Positions 10,899 to 23,196 of a DNA stretch of 64,000 bases are shown in pieces. Made by a program: the position numbers and the translations under genes. The notes under the pieces are model-generated. The model did no database searches, was not told the DNA's origin, and worked only from the letters and a program-made list of their open reading frames with translations. The DNA comes from Narthecium ossifragum (taxonomy: Eukaryota; Streptophyta; Magnoliopsida; Dioscoreales; Nartheciaceae), in assembly GCA_963920575.1 (NCBI GenBank), contig OY986964.1:17797987-17861986 (forward strand), in the 5' to 3' direction. The stretch's first letter is position 1. Each line of letters starts with the position of its first letter.

Positions 10899-13800
10899 GC
10901 AAGCTCGCAAACCGAGCAACCACACAAGGCATCGAGCATCAACACCAGCAATACAAACCACCGGGCACCAACGCCCGCAACGGCCACACAAGGCAAAGAA
11001 ACACCTCGGGGTGAGAACCACTTGGGACAAACTGCATATGCGCCTCCAGCGCTCCCAAGTTACCCCTACAACACCTCTGCACCTCCAGAGGACTAAAGCT
11101 GACTGAACCGTTCTGTCTCTCAAAACTGGTCTCTCCTACCAATCATCTGAACTGACTGCCCTCTTATGCAATGTTTCTGGCCAAAGCTCGAATCGTCACG
11201 TCTGATGATGCATGACATAACTGAACGATGCCTCCTCGGCACCTCTGCTACCAACACTGACTGGATCTCTGTGTTCGATCATCCAGAAGGACACTCTGCC
11301 ACCAACGTGTGTTCTCAACTGTTGTCACTTCTGATCTATACAAATCTTCTGTCAACTCTGACCTGATCTGCACTAACCTTCTAAAAATTGGGTGCCGATA
11401 TCTGAATCAAAGGATGAAGTTTGTCATGCTATGACATTCACACTGACACTGGAAAAGGACTGCAACACTTATGTTGTATGTCGGTATTCCGTCTCCGCCT
11501 CCTGAACAGTGAGGTAACAAGGAAGGAACTCTCTTTTCTTACCTCTGCACTGATGCCAACTAAGCTGATGACGAAGTCCATGATGTATCTCCGTAGGCTC
11601 TGTGTCGTCGTCTCTCCACGTCGTCATGACTCTAGTGTAGACTATCGGAGTAGGGCTACCTCAGCCCCCACCTCATCCGTTCTCTGTTCTTTGCCAACTC
11701 TGACTAGTCCTCTATGTGGATGGACCTTCAGGAACACTGTCGCCAACAAAAAAACTCCAAAGATCATCGCCTCTGACCTGCGTAGCTCTCGTCTACTCTG
11801 CGCTGTCAAGAGTCTCTACCTGATCTGTGCTACTCCCTCTGAGGTCTGCTTGATGACGTCTGGAATGGTGGGTGATGCTTCAATAATCCCTGTTGAGCAA
11901 TCGAAAGAACGGCACAAACTGTCGTACTATGCCTCGAATGGTACATAAGTCTGGACTGACGACTGCTGAAGTAGACGGACTCCAGCAAAATCGACGTACT
12001 CTCAGCTGCCTGCTGCATCAAGGACACATGCCCTAAACATGTCCTCCGAGATCTGGATCGTCCCCTCTGAGTCCTCGGTGATCTGGCGACGACATCTGCC
12101 ATGCTATGCTTCCACTTTCGTTGACACTGCAAAAACTGCAATGGGTCTGCTATCTGCTAATGCTCTGCCTTCACCTCCAGACAGGTGAAGTAGTGGGGAT
12201 GAACTCTGCATCTCGTGCTACCAACACAAATGACGGTCACGACATACCACCATACCTCCGAGGTGGTCAACAAAGGAAAGGAGTAGGATGCTTGAACACC
12301 ATCATTGCACAACTCTGAAACTGAGGCTCGGCCTCTGAAGCGCAACCTACTGTCTGTTGACGCTGTCTGATTCTCATCCACACACTGGGCATCAATCTTG
12401 GCACGGACCTCCGAAAGATTCGTGTCATCGCTTCACATCACCATCGCTCTAGACTGAAATACTGACATCTTCTGAGTGGTAATGAGTGTTGTCTAAACTG
12501 GATAACTGACTCCATCTCCGCCACTAACGGGTTGTCACTGCCACTAAAGTTGCTCTAATCACTTCGGCCCTTCTGCTCGAGGTAACATCTACAACATTGG
12601 TCTAAATTGAAAGGTGAAATATCTGAAAGGTCGAGACCTTTCTAGCAACTACCAGTTGCTATCACCCTTAAAGGCACTGACGTAGTGACTTTAAGACAAG
12701 AGCTCCAGTCTCCTGGTCAATCTGGTCAACAATCCCGCGGTCCTAAAAATGCCTTTGCTAAATCTCGAATACAGTCTTCAATCTCTGCCGTCATATATCT
12801 TCTCGAGCTCAGCTGGATCAACTAATCTGTCTTTAAGACAAGAACGGCACAAACTGCCGTACTATGCCTCGAATGGTACATAAGTCTGGACTGACGACTA
12901 CTGAAGTAGACAGACTCCAGCAAAATCGACGTACTCCCAGCTGCCTGCTGCGTCAAGGACACATGCCCTAAACATGTCCTTCGAGATCTGGATCGTCCCC
13001 TCTGAGTCCTCGGTGATCTGGCGACGACATCCGCCATGCTATGCTTCCACTTTCGTTGACACTGCAAAAACTACAACGGGTCTGCTATCTGCGGATGCTC
13101 TGCCTTCACCTCCTGACAGGTGAAGTAGTTGGGATGAACTCTGCATCTCGTGCTACCAACGCTGATGACGGTCACGACATACCACCATACCTCCGAGGTG
13201 GTCAACAAAGGAAAGGAGTAGGATGCTTGAACACCAGCATTGCACAACTCTGAAACTGAGGCTCGGCCTCTGAAGCGCAACCTACTGTCTCTGATGCTGT
13301 CTAATTCTCATCCACACGCTGGGCATCAATCTGGGCACGGACCTCCGTAAGATTCGTGTCATCGCTTCACATCACCATCGCTCTAGACTGAAATACTGAC
13401 ATCTTCTGAGTGGTAATGAGTGCTGTCTAAACTGGATAACTGACTCCATCTCCGCCACTAACGGGTTGTCACTGCCACTAAAGTTGCTCTAATCACTCTG
13501 GCTCCTCTGCTCGAGGTAACATCTACAGCATTGGTCTAAATTGAAAGGTGAAATATCTGAAAGGTCGAGACCTTTCTAGCAACTAGCAGTTGTTGTCACC
13601 CTTAAAGGCACTGACGTAGTGACTTTAAGACAAGAGCTTCGGTCTCCTGGTCAATCTGGTCAACAATCCCGCGGTCCTGAAAATGCCTTTGCTGAATCTC
13701 GAATACAGTCTTCAATCTCTACCGTTACATATCTGCTCGAGCTCAGCTGGATCAACTAATCTGTTTGTCGCTGACACAGTTTGTACCTCGTACTGAAAGC

Positions 13801-14163
13801 TGTCCTCGGGATGTCACAATTCGGAATCATTATCTAATTGTAGCTGGTGTGAAGTCCGACCTACGAGAAGGTCGACAAAACTCTGAGCTGACGAGTATCT
13901 CGGCGATGTACTCCAACAGGCACGTACTCCTCGGAGAACGGAAGCTTCGGGACCAGCCTACTGATGTGACTGCTGAAACTGCTGAGACGGTGGAAACTGA
14001 TGCACGCGGTCCAGCTGCTCATGGTCCGGAAGAGCAAACACACATCCTCGATGGTCGCATCTGCCCCAACTACAGCTCGACCTACTCGGCCCTAAGGTCT
14101 CTGTTACGCGTTCACTGAAGACACTGGCTAAATTACCTCGAACGAACCTCGAGCCCAAACTCG
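10899..14163 (-). pseudogene. Decayed chromovirus pol and gag-protease region
   Basis: No long frame survives, but the stretch follows the minus-strand chromovirus at 50395-54208 segment by segment. 11040-11110 matches the integrase tail with its chromodomain-like end. 11810-12100 matches the integrase core. 12100-12200 matches the segment before the zinc-binding domain. 12310-12480 matches the zinc-binding region, and 12490-12600 the RNase H end. 13800-14060 matches the protease/zinc-knuckle part of gag. Reverse transcriptase is not recognisable. It belongs to the element whose 5' LTR is the split family B LTR and whose primer-binding site is at 17263. Transitions are abundant, as in old methylated copies. 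Confidence 0.65.
11906..13764 (-). repeat. Tandem duplication of a pol segment, period 935 bp
   Basis: Unit 1 (11906-12830) and unit 2 (12841-13764) are near-identical copies covering integrase to RNase H-derived sequence. Both start AGAACGGCACAAACTG and end CAACTAATCTGT. The 10-base joint CTTTAAGACA also occurs inside each unit just before AGAGCT (about 12690 and 13624), so unequal exchange at a short homology is likely. Differences are scattered single bases, which makes the duplication much younger than the host element. Confidence 0.85.
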
Positions 14164-15570
14164 GCAATTAATCGCTCACAAACGTCGTCATTAAAACGTT
14201 GCTAACCTCCATCAAATCTTAAATTTATATCCTTATTCAATCACTAATACTACTACGTAGACTAGTGGTGAAATCCGGAGTCGAACCACAGGGAATTACC
14301 AGGAAAAACAAAGTCAGTTCTCAAAACTCTTGATCCCTAAGCGGAGTAATCAAAAGGTGGGTTGAATTATCTAAACAACTATCTAAGAAAGCAAGTAAAG
14401 TGATCGGAATTGGAACCAAGTGATGAATTACCTAAAGATTACTCAATCCACCCGAGCTTCACCTTCAATCTTCTCTAGTTATCCTCTTGTTCACTTCTAT
14501 CAACATTATGGATCATATGGCTACAAGCTCACATGAATCCCTAAAATAAGATTTATGTTCCTAACGGCATAGTCTATCTTTCTTGGCATAGGTTGTCTTC
14601 GATCCTACGATTATTTTAAGTTATACTACTCCTAATGACCTTGGCACAACCAATCCTAGCATAGCATAGCCTATTTCAAAAGCAAACAATAAATCACATG
14701 AAAACCATATCATAAATCTGTATAAACAATCACAGAAAGCCTATACGACTGAAAATACATCAAAGAAACTCTGTTCCCTCAAATCTCTAATTATTAAAAC
14801 CATATTTATGATATCATGTTGAGAAGAAGTTTACAAGAATCAAACCAAAGAAAATCAAAAGCTACACTAGGGTTTCATGATATCCCTAAGTTTAGAATTA
14901 GTTACTCATCTTCTGGGAGAGATCCATAGGTGTTGGGAAGGAAGCCGTCGATCCCCACGGAAAGATCTCCATCTTCAAAACCCTAGCCTTCTCCTCCAAA
15001 AGTGGTCCAAAAGATCCTCATTTTCGGCTGGAACAACCCCTTTTTATCATAGAAACCCTTAACCTCGGAATTAGGAGTTATAGTTGAACTTAAAGTCTAA
15101 TTTTCCTAAATTCCGGGTTGCTGACGTCATCAGAGCAATCCATCGGACTCAAATCCCATCCGTCACTCTAGTTGATCTGACTGGGTCAATAACTGCCACG
15201 TCATTAATTAATTTCTTCAGCTTTTCTCTCAAACTTCCATACTTCAGACTTTGATTCAAAACTGGCGCCAACGTAAACCAAATCTCACAAAGTCTTCAAC
15301 ATGAAAGATGTAGAGCTAGCAGTCTTCTTTTATCTCCAAGAATTTCAGAATATTTGGAGATTTGTAAAATATCTGGGGATTTATTTCCAAACAGTCGACG
15401 AAGCAGTCTTTTTGAAGAATTTAGTGATTTTTGGTCGAATTTCTGGTATTTCTTCTCAAATCCTACTTGAACCTGAAATCAAGCAATATGATATCAAATA
15501 CAACTACTCTAGGCCTAACAAAGGTAATCTAAGGGGTTTAATTAGAAATAATTAGTGACTTATCAGCAAT
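14164..15570 (-). mobile_element. Solo LTR, family D, with GCAAT target duplication
   Basis: The LTR body is 14169-15565 (1397 bp). On the minus strand it starts TGATAAGTCACTAATT and ends GCGATTA, where the homologous copy at 61617-63179 has GCGATCA. Perfect 5-bp duplications GCAAT flank it at 14164-14168 and 15566-15570. No internal region is present, so it is a solo LTR left by LTR-LTR recombination. The CCCTGTGGTTCGACTCC motif near its 3' end is typical of Athila/Tat-type LTRs. A TATA-like tract lies near 15039. The GATCGATC pair seen in the other copy has decayed here. Confidence 0.9.
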
Positions 15571-17262
15571 CCCGCAAAGGCGGAATATTCTGGAAGCTCC
15601 TCAAAAGGTCAGCTGCACAAACAACAACATGAGGGAACACCTGCTCTCCCGAGCACCCTCAAAACAAAAGAGGGAAGAGTTCACCACAAACTGGTGAACA
15701 ACCCCAGCTCTCGACAACCAGAAGACGCGCCAACCCGCGACCTTCAACGAGAGCAAAACAATGCCGTCAGATGTACCCACAACACCTTCCCAGGCCCAAC
15801 AAACACGGCTCGATGCGCGACCAACCAGCGCAAATCGAGGAAGCCGTCGAACCCCAACGTGTCCCACACGTGGGCGACGGACACCTAGAGATCTCCAACC
15901 TCTAGTAAACGCCCCGACAAGAGCAACCAACCCAAGCTCTTGTCCCAAATCGGTGGCTACTCCCAAAGCCACACTCGACTCCAATCCCAAGCCAACATAG
16001 CTGCATGGGGACAAGTCACAAGGGAGAAACACCCAGCGCCACAAGAAAATCACGAGCCGCAAGACACACCGAAAGCTGAAGACTGAAGCTGAAAGCTGAA
16101 AGCTGGAGGTAGGTTGCTCTGAAACGGGCTGCTGCTGAAGGTGCTTCCTGCCAAGAAGTGCGTGAAATTCCGGTAAGACTGGTCGCTGCCTCGTCTCCGG
16201 CAAGGCTCTATCTGGAATCTGAATTCCCGCGTCTGCCATAGGTACCTGCCCCAGCTGTGGCATCAACCCACTGCTCTGCTCCACGCCGTGCGTCACGCCC
16301 GACTACTCTGCGGTAAGCGTCTCGCGCCCCTCGCAACCAGCGCCGTCGACGGAAAGCCACCCGGTGGCTAGCACTCGAGCACCTTGTGGATTCCCTCTCA
16401 GTCTGGCTGTCCATGCTACCTCTCAAAGGACTGGAACGACGTTGCTACTGCCACGGCTGTCGCTGATACTGAAATCACTGTCTCTACCAAGGACAACCCT
16501 GCCGTTCCTCAGAAGCAGGAACGACAACCCCAAAACTCACCACGATCACCGACCAATCGTCCGGTGTCAACCCTCAAGTCATCTATCTTAGTATCCGGAG
16601 TACAGTCCAGGGCGTCCCCCACTGTCGCTCCAGCATACCGAACCAGGTGGTCAAACCAACCCGTGTACTGCCACGCGGTCCGAGTACCAAGAACAGAGGA
16701 AGGTACTCCCAACTACACCACCCTCTAAGGGTAGGTGTCAAAGAATAGTACGCGAACTGTTCTCAACACACAACCAACAGTGTCCTTAGTGGCCCTGACA
16801 AGCACCACTATGCATCGCTTCCTGGGAAGGCAAGAAAGCAACGGCTTCCCAAGCAATTGATACTCCAAGATGTCCAAAACATCCGAGATCCGGGACACCT
16901 CCTTCAATCAGTCCTCTACTATCGAAGGATCTCCAACGATGTCTCTAAACCCTAGCAGGTTCACCTCTCGAGATTTCAAAAGTATAAAGACGACACACGT
17001 CCGATTCCCTACTCGCTCATCTTTAGCACGGGGGGAGATACACTGTCAGGCGAGGGAACGGACAGCGCCGGTGTGCGTGCACATCTCCCCTTGAGGCGTC
17101 ACGACACAACCAAAAACCAAAACCCACAGCAAACAACCTAACTAATGCACATCACACGCATTCGCAAACAATCATACAAGGATGTTCTAGACATAGAACT
17201 ATCCCATTCCACACTCAAAATCTCAACCGCAAGCCTAGTCCTATCCCTGGGATCTACAGCCT
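15571..17262 (-). pseudogene. Decayed chromovirus gag region
   Basis: This is the stretch between the primer-binding site (17263-17274) and the solo LTR. On the minus strand near 16220-16150 a gag-like segment (PDRALPETRQRPVLPEFHAL) can be read, but the frame then runs into sequence without gag features. The remaining short frames on both strands are inconsistent. It is assigned to the same minus-strand element as 10899-14163 because of position, orientation and the adjacent primer-binding site. Confidence 0.55.
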
Positions 17263-17274
17263 GCTCTGATACCA
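17263..17274 (-). promoter_or_regulatory. Primer-binding site, initiator tRNA-Met
   Basis: On the minus strand TGGTATCAGAGC follows the end of the family B LTR by 3 bp. It is complementary to the 3' end of plant initiator tRNA-Met and marks the preceding LTR as a 5' LTR. Confidence 0.9.
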
Positions 17275-17277
17275 AAC

Positions 17278-18282
17278 TATCATGCCCCGACCCAGAAAAC
17301 CCATCAAGATCGAGGCGTGAGCCATTTAAACCTATTTATAAAAAAAATTTGGCAGAATCTCCCTTATAATTAAAACACAATAAACCTGTATATTTCACAA
17401 TTTTACAATCTCAACATCCTCACATTCCTCAACATCTATATCAAAGAATATTACAACATTTCTCAAAATAGAACTGAATTAATAATCATACAATTCTGTT
17501 ATTGGATACATCAAATTATACATCAATTGATTAAAACTGTAAATTAACAATAGAAGAACTCCATGATCGTCAAGTACTCCTCGAAACTCCAAGTCCGCGA
17601 TCACCTCGAGAATGGTGCGCCAACGCCTAGAAGATCACCTGAAAGGAAAGGACTGCATCGCCGATGCAGCCCAGGTAGGAGGAAAACAACAACTGTTTTG
17701 TCTCTCCGCCTAAGTCTGAGGATTGCCAAGGGTCCCATAACCCTATTAATGTCCCAAGGGCTCCCGTCATGAACCTCTCTCTTGAACATGTTACCAAGAT
17801 CACCCTAAGCACCAACAGGGGAACGGTACCATATGGGATCACCCTTACCCAAGAACAAACGAGAGGAAACAAAGACTGCAGGCTCCTGTCCAGACACCAC
17901 CCTGCCCAGTTATACCATCTCTCGCGGGGACACACATGTCAGGGAACGCATCGACATCCATCCTTAGCACTTGGCCTTGGAGAAACAACACGACCTCTAA
18001 ACCTCAACAACAATATTCCAGTCCGACTACCTAATAATCCTCGAATAATATCAAACATAATCATTGATGATAATCACGTCCTAATCCTCGACTACCCCAA
18101 ACCCCGGTCCTAGGGCTAGACCCGGGCTACCCGAGAACCCCGGATCGGCGATTGAATCCATCGCCTACCACCTAGCCTGATGCCTCTAATGCAAGCAAAT
18201 GCATGCAATGCTCACGCACACATCTAAGAGGAATTCATACATCCAACAATATGACATCACAACATACAGGGCTAGGCATAGT
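17278..18282 (-). repeat. Family B 5' LTR, 3' portion
   Basis: This is the distal third of the minus-strand 5' LTR. It is interrupted at ATAGT (18278-18282) by the TR-GAG element and resumes at 24707. The terminus reads TATCATGCCCC on the plus strand where the other family copy has TGTCACGCCCC, two CpG/CHG-type transitions. Confidence 0.85.
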
Positions 18283-18643
18283 TGATGAGTGCATGAAAGT
18301 GCACTCTGAATAGCCTTATAACCATCTCAATTGTTAGATTATTATGCTTAATCAACATCTTTATTACTATTTTTATATTTATATGTTGCTTCACATAGTT
18401 GTTTGGAAAATGCAGGAAAAAGGAGCAAAGAAGCTGAAAAGATTACATTAATCAACTTGAAAGATTAAACTGTACCTGCTCATGAAGAACCAGATGATGT
18501 GCCATATATGGTTGGAAACCTCTTGAAGTCTAGTTTCTGAAGAATTTTACGGTTCGTGATTTGGAGCTGCATAGAGGAAGATACAATGTTTTTCATACCA
18601 GTGCGCAGGGCAGAATAGCTGAAGAAAGATGCAGGAAATAAAA

Positions 18644-18870
18644 GATCGATCTTCTTTACTAGAAAGATCGATCCTTTGTGGGTGTCGTCAACAATTGATG
18701 AAAGAGATCGATCTCTTTCTTGAAAAGATCGATCTGAACCTGGGCGTGTTGGAAGGAGCCTAGTCTACGGAGAAAGAAGATCGATCCTTTCCTTAAAGTG
18801 ATTGATCTTAGTCGAGGCGAACCAAGTTACGAAAATTGAGAAAAGAAAGAAGATCGATCTCTTGTCGGAC
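18644..18870 (+). promoter_or_regulatory. GATCGATC palindrome array in the 5' LTR
   Basis: About seven GATCGATC (or one-off) cores occur in 227 bp, grouped as pairs separated by 12-25 bp with complementary A/G-rich and T/C-rich shoulders, for example AGATCGATCTTC...GAAAGATCGATCC. It ends about 60 bp before a TATA-like box. Confidence 0.6.
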
Positions 18871-18933
18871 GACCTGAAAACGAACGGACCAGATTTAATC
18901 CAAAAGTTGAAGTAAAGTTAGGTTTTCTTACCC

Positions 18934-18943
18934 CTATTTAAGG
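18934..18943 (+). promoter_or_regulatory. TATA-like box of the TR-GAG LTR
   Basis: CTATTTAAGG in the context ACCCCTATTTAAGGAAG is conserved at 23869-23879 in the 3' LTR. It lies downstream of the palindrome array and is the likely start of R about 30 bp later. Confidence 0.55.
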
Positions 18944-19752
18944 AAGTTGTCCAAGACTTATGAAGGAGGTTAGCCAGCACTATTGGAGGAGTTTTGAAGG
19001 CCGGAAAGAGGGGAGAAGACCGCACGAATATCTAGGATTTTTCTTCTTATCTTTCTTATGAACATGAGTGGCTAATCCCTTTGCTAAGGAACCGATGTAG
19101 CCTAAATGAATCATTCTATGTTATTGGATCATGATTATTTAATCAGTTTATTTTCCTAGTTTCATTCATTACTATAACTGAGATCTTAAATACGTTTATC
19201 TGGCCAATAGAAGTATTATAGATTGTTTTATGTGAGATTGGGCGAGGGTTCATTTGCTAATCTTGCAGGATCTATGAATGAATGAGATTTAGTCGAAGCC
19301 GGGTTCAAGCTAAGACACTTCTTAGTTCATAATTGTTCTTCAGAGCTTAATGGATTCTTGATTGATCCTTAGCTATGAGTTCATTAGCTAGGGTTAATTG
19401 ATGATACTTGGTAAAGACCGCGATCGAACGGATCATCATACCGGAAGAGCGAGCCCTTGGAATTAAACTGAGATCTTGATTGATTCAATGCATAGAATGT
19501 GGATGTTATGGTGAAGTCGGAACCTTAGTATTCATCCATCATATTTCCATCGTTTTCTTATTTCGTTATTAGATCATCTATTTTCGAGACTTCATATTCC
19601 TATTTTGCCTTCCTTATTTTTTCTTTTCTGTTCTTTAGCGTTTCACTCTAATAATCTTTACAAATCTCTGTGGGTACGATACTCATCTTGCTACTATACT
19701 AATTGCACCGATTCGTATACTTGCGAGATATAAAATTTATTCATCATGTTTT

Positions 19753-19770
19753 TGGCGCCGTTGCGGGGGA
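19753..19770 (+). promoter_or_regulatory. Primer-binding site, tRNA-Asp type
   Basis: TGGCGCCGTTGCGGGGGA begins 6 bp after the 5' LTR. It matches the TGGCGCCGTTGCCGGGGA site known from Athila/Tat elements with one difference. Confidence 0.9.
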
Positions 19771-19795
19771 TTTGGTTAGAGTTTATTAGTAGTGA

Positions 19796-22018
19796 ATGCA
19801 AGGTCGCCGATCACGGAAAGAAAAGTTATTGCCCTTGAACGATAAAGTAGATCAAATTGGTTGGAAGAAGAGATCTAGCAAATATAGCCTATTCACATCA
19901 GATCTAGGTGTTCAAGAGGATGCACTAACGTTTGTGAAAGATTATTATGCTACTATTCAGACTTTTCCTCTAGGTGGCATTACTGAAGATCAACTGAGGA
20001 TGCGATGTTTTTCCTATACTCTTAAAGATAAAGCAAAGAGATGGTTGATGTCGTTGCCTCCTAGATCACTCACTACTTGGGATGCAATTTATAACAAGTT
20101 TGTTAGTAAATTTTATTCTCATGCTATGACTACTAACTTGAGAAGGCAAATTCCAAATTTTTAGCAATCTGATGAAGAACCATTCCATGAAGCATGGGAT
20201 AGATTTAAGATGCTTTTGATGCAATGTCCACATCATAATTATTCTTTATAAAATCAGATGCAATATTTTTATGATGGACTAAATCTTTCTTGTCAGACTA
20301 TGGTAGATAATGCTGCAGGTGGAGCGATGTTCAAAAGGACACCACCAGAGGCATATGAAATTTATGAGATGTTGGTATCTAACTCGCAGCAGAGGGACAC
20401 AAGGAATAAGGCGAGAGGCGTCTATGAGATGAACCAGAACGATGATTTGGCAAGGCAAATCGCAGCCCTCAACAAGAAGATGGACGTGATGATGTCCACA
20501 CTAGCAAAATCGGTCGAGGTTTGTTCAATGTGCAATATTGTTGGTCATAGGTTTGATTCATGTCCTTCTGATAGTGAATTTCCTGAATATGTGCAAGAAC
20601 AAGCTAATTTGATGAATGCTTATAACCCGAGACCTAGATTTGCTCCTTATGCAAATACTTACAATCCTGGTTGGAGGGAGCATCCAAATTTTTCATGGAA
20701 AAATAATGCTAATACTAGTACGCCTACTGATAATCATTCTAACCCACCTGTTAAGTCGTCTTTGGAAGCGACTATGTTAGCTTTTATGCAGAAAGTAGAC
20801 TCCAGGATGGAACAACAAGATTCGGCCATTGCTAGACATGATACTGCATTGAAGAATGTTGCAGCATCCATTGGGAAGTTGGAAGTTCAAGTGGGACAGC
20901 TTACAGATGCTGTACAAGCCTATGTTCCAGGCAGATTTTCAAGCCAACCTGAGCAAGCCAACGCAGTTACTGTTCTTCATTCAGGTAAGATAATTGATAA
21001 TAATATTAATGCTGAAGTTACTGATATGTGTAGTGATGATAAAATTGAGGAAGTTGAAAAGGAGGAACGCTCAAAGAAGCCACCACCGGCCACATCTGCT
21101 TTTGATCATGAAAAGAGAGCAAATTCAGTTCCGGAGGTTCATCACAGCAATCCTCCACCATATGTTCCACCAATTCCTTGTCCAGGCCGCCTAAGGAAAG
21201 CCAAAATGGATAAGTCATATTCTGAAATTTATGATATTCTATCTAAAGTTAATGTGAACTTACCATTACTTGATGTGATTTGGAAAATGCCAGCCTTTCC
21301 AAAGTTCTTCAAGGAACTACGTACTTCTAAATGTATGTATGAACCTCCTGAAAAGGTGATGGTTTCAGAGACGGCAAGCGTGGTTCTACAAAGGAAGCTT
21401 CCACCCAAGCTTAAGGATCCAGGGAGTTTTAACATTAATATTACTGTTGGTGATACAAAAATAGGGGAGGCAATGCTTGACTTAGAAGCTAGTGTTAATT
21501 TGATGCCTTACTCTGTTTTCCTTCAGCTAGGTGTTGGTAAATTAAAACCTACTACTATGTCTCTACAACTTGCAGATCGTTCAATTAAATATCCATTAGG
21601 CATTGTAGAAGACATCTTAGTACAAATTGATAAGTTAATTATCCCTGCTGATTTTGTGATATTGGATATGGATGAGGCACCGTTGAATGATAGAAAGTTA
21701 GTTATTTTGTTGGGACGTCCATTCATGGCTACAGCCAAAACTATAATTAATGTGAATGATGGTAAGCTTAGCATGACAGTTTTAGGTGAAACTGTTGAAT
21801 TTAAAGTGTTTGAGTCTATGTCCTTTCCTTCAAACTCTTTTGATTGCTTCTCAGTAGATATTGTAGATTCATTGGTGTTCTCTAATTTCAGGCAGGAGCA
21901 AGTGAAGACTACACTGGAAATGGATTTGACAATGGCGAAGGATGACTTGCACAATTATAAGAGAGCAAAGGAGGTCGTCACACCGCTTGAAGCATTACAG
22001 CCATACAAACCTGACTGA
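19796..22018 (+). pseudogene. gag-protease polyprotein with two nonsense codons
   Basis: This is one frame of about 740 codons. The N-terminal gag part contains the retrotransposon gag core (LRMRCFSYTLKDKAKRWLMSLPPRSLTTWDAIYNKFVSKF). A CCHC zinc knuckle lies at about 20521-20565 (CSMCNIVGHRFDSC), then a coiled-coil-like and polar linker, then an aspartic protease domain from about 21420 with flap-like and ILLGRPFMATA segments. Two stops interrupt the frame, TAG at 20162 and TAA at about 20249. The protease active-site triplet context reads DLEAS where DLGAS is expected (about 21479), so it is probably inactive. The frame ends with TGA at 22016, followed by the GCGTTGGGTGGGAGGCAACC signature. 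Gag would package RNA into virus-like particles. Autonomous activity is excluded. Confidence 0.9.
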
Positions 22019-23196
22019 ACCTTAAGGCTTTGCAATACGTCTTGCCTAGACGTTAAATAAAGCGTTGGGTGGGAGGCAACCCACCAAGGTGACCAGTTTT
22101 TAAGTTTTAGTTTTAGTTTTCAGTTTTATGTTTTCTCTTTTGTTTTTATTTTAGGATTTCAACCACCTTGAAGATCCTTGAGGAGATGTTGGCTTACTCT
22201 ATCATGTGGCCTCTTTCCTATTTACATTATGTTGTCTCTTCTTTCTATGGAAATTTGTATTGCCACCTCCTACGTATGTTATTGTTTACGATGCACACAT
22301 TGAGGACAATATTAATTTCAGGTTGGGGGGTGTAGACATTCGTGACTGTATTCATGCTACCTTGTGGGTATAGTAGTGTTAAATTGTGCATGAGCTGAAA
22401 TTTTTATGCTTATTATACATGCTGCTTTCATATGGATTGGGCTATACATTGATTGCATGCGCGTTAGTCTGAAGGTAGAATAACATGTGATTCACACACG
22501 AGCACTTTATGTGCAGTGGCAATTATATTCACCAGAGGAATGAGCATGCTATTGTTAATCTAGACCATGATTTCAACTTTAGCTAGTATGTTGAGAAAGC
22601 ATGTAGAAAAAGTTCTGGAGCTTTAATAAGCTGTGCCTAAACGACTATTAGGTGATCTACTGAGTAATCGGGTGTTCTTGCCTCAGGAAGCGGGGAGCTC
22701 GCGTAAAAAGGTAGAACTACTGATAGCTAAAAAAAAAAAAACTATTATGTCTTTTGCTAAGTAACCGGGTCTCTGCGCCTCAGGAAGCGGAGAGTGCTCG
22801 CGTAAAAAGGCAAAGTGTCTGATAGTTCAAAAAGAAAAACAAAAAAAGCATGTTATAGTTTAAATGCGAGGGTTGGATGATTGGTCCGGAAGATAGTGGT
22901 GTGTTTGGACTAATGGTAGGTAGAAGTTGCTTATGTACGTAACATTTATTTGTCACATCACATGTGTTCTTTGGGATGGTGATTAGCATGTTTGATGTGT
23001 AGAAGTTGATTTCATGTGTTGCTAGTATGTGTATGAGTATAGGATGTTTTCGTGCTCTGTACTATATAGAACACTATTGACTTGACAAGGTAGAACTCTT
23101 ATTATGCATGTCTACACCCTTGAACCGCTAGTGTGCTTAATTATATTTTATGCGCTTTGAATTGCTAGAGACTAGCAATAAGCTGGTTGGCAGGTG
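22019..23196 (+). other. Internal 3' untranslated region of the TR-GAG element
   Basis: No gene is present. The region contains GAGGACAATATTAATTTCAGGTTGGGGGGTG near 22301-22331, resembling the conserved 3' marks of Athila-like elements. It also has two copies of a module of about 68 bp at 22661-22728 and 22758-22826, each reading AGTAAYCGGG, then CCTCAGGAAGCGG, then CTCGCGTAAAAAGG, each followed by an A-rich run. No strong polypurine tract is seen directly before the 3' LTR. Confidence 0.7.

Larger units (their letters stand above)
18283..19746 (+). repeat. 5' LTR of the TR-GAG element
   Basis: It runs TGATGAGTGCATG to TTATTCATCA, 1464 bp. Near-identical sequence recurs at 23197-24706 (1510 bp). 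The 46-bp length difference is explained by two indels of about 24 and 22 bp. The 5' part shares a block of about 200 bp with family C LTRs (from AAACTGTACCTGCT at 18468 to the palindromes). Confidence 0.95.

Noticed and set aside
15601..16296. 231-codon minus-strand open frame
   Set aside because: Only the first about 45 residues resemble gag; the rest has no features and overlaps other open frames, so it is kept only as part of the gag remnant.
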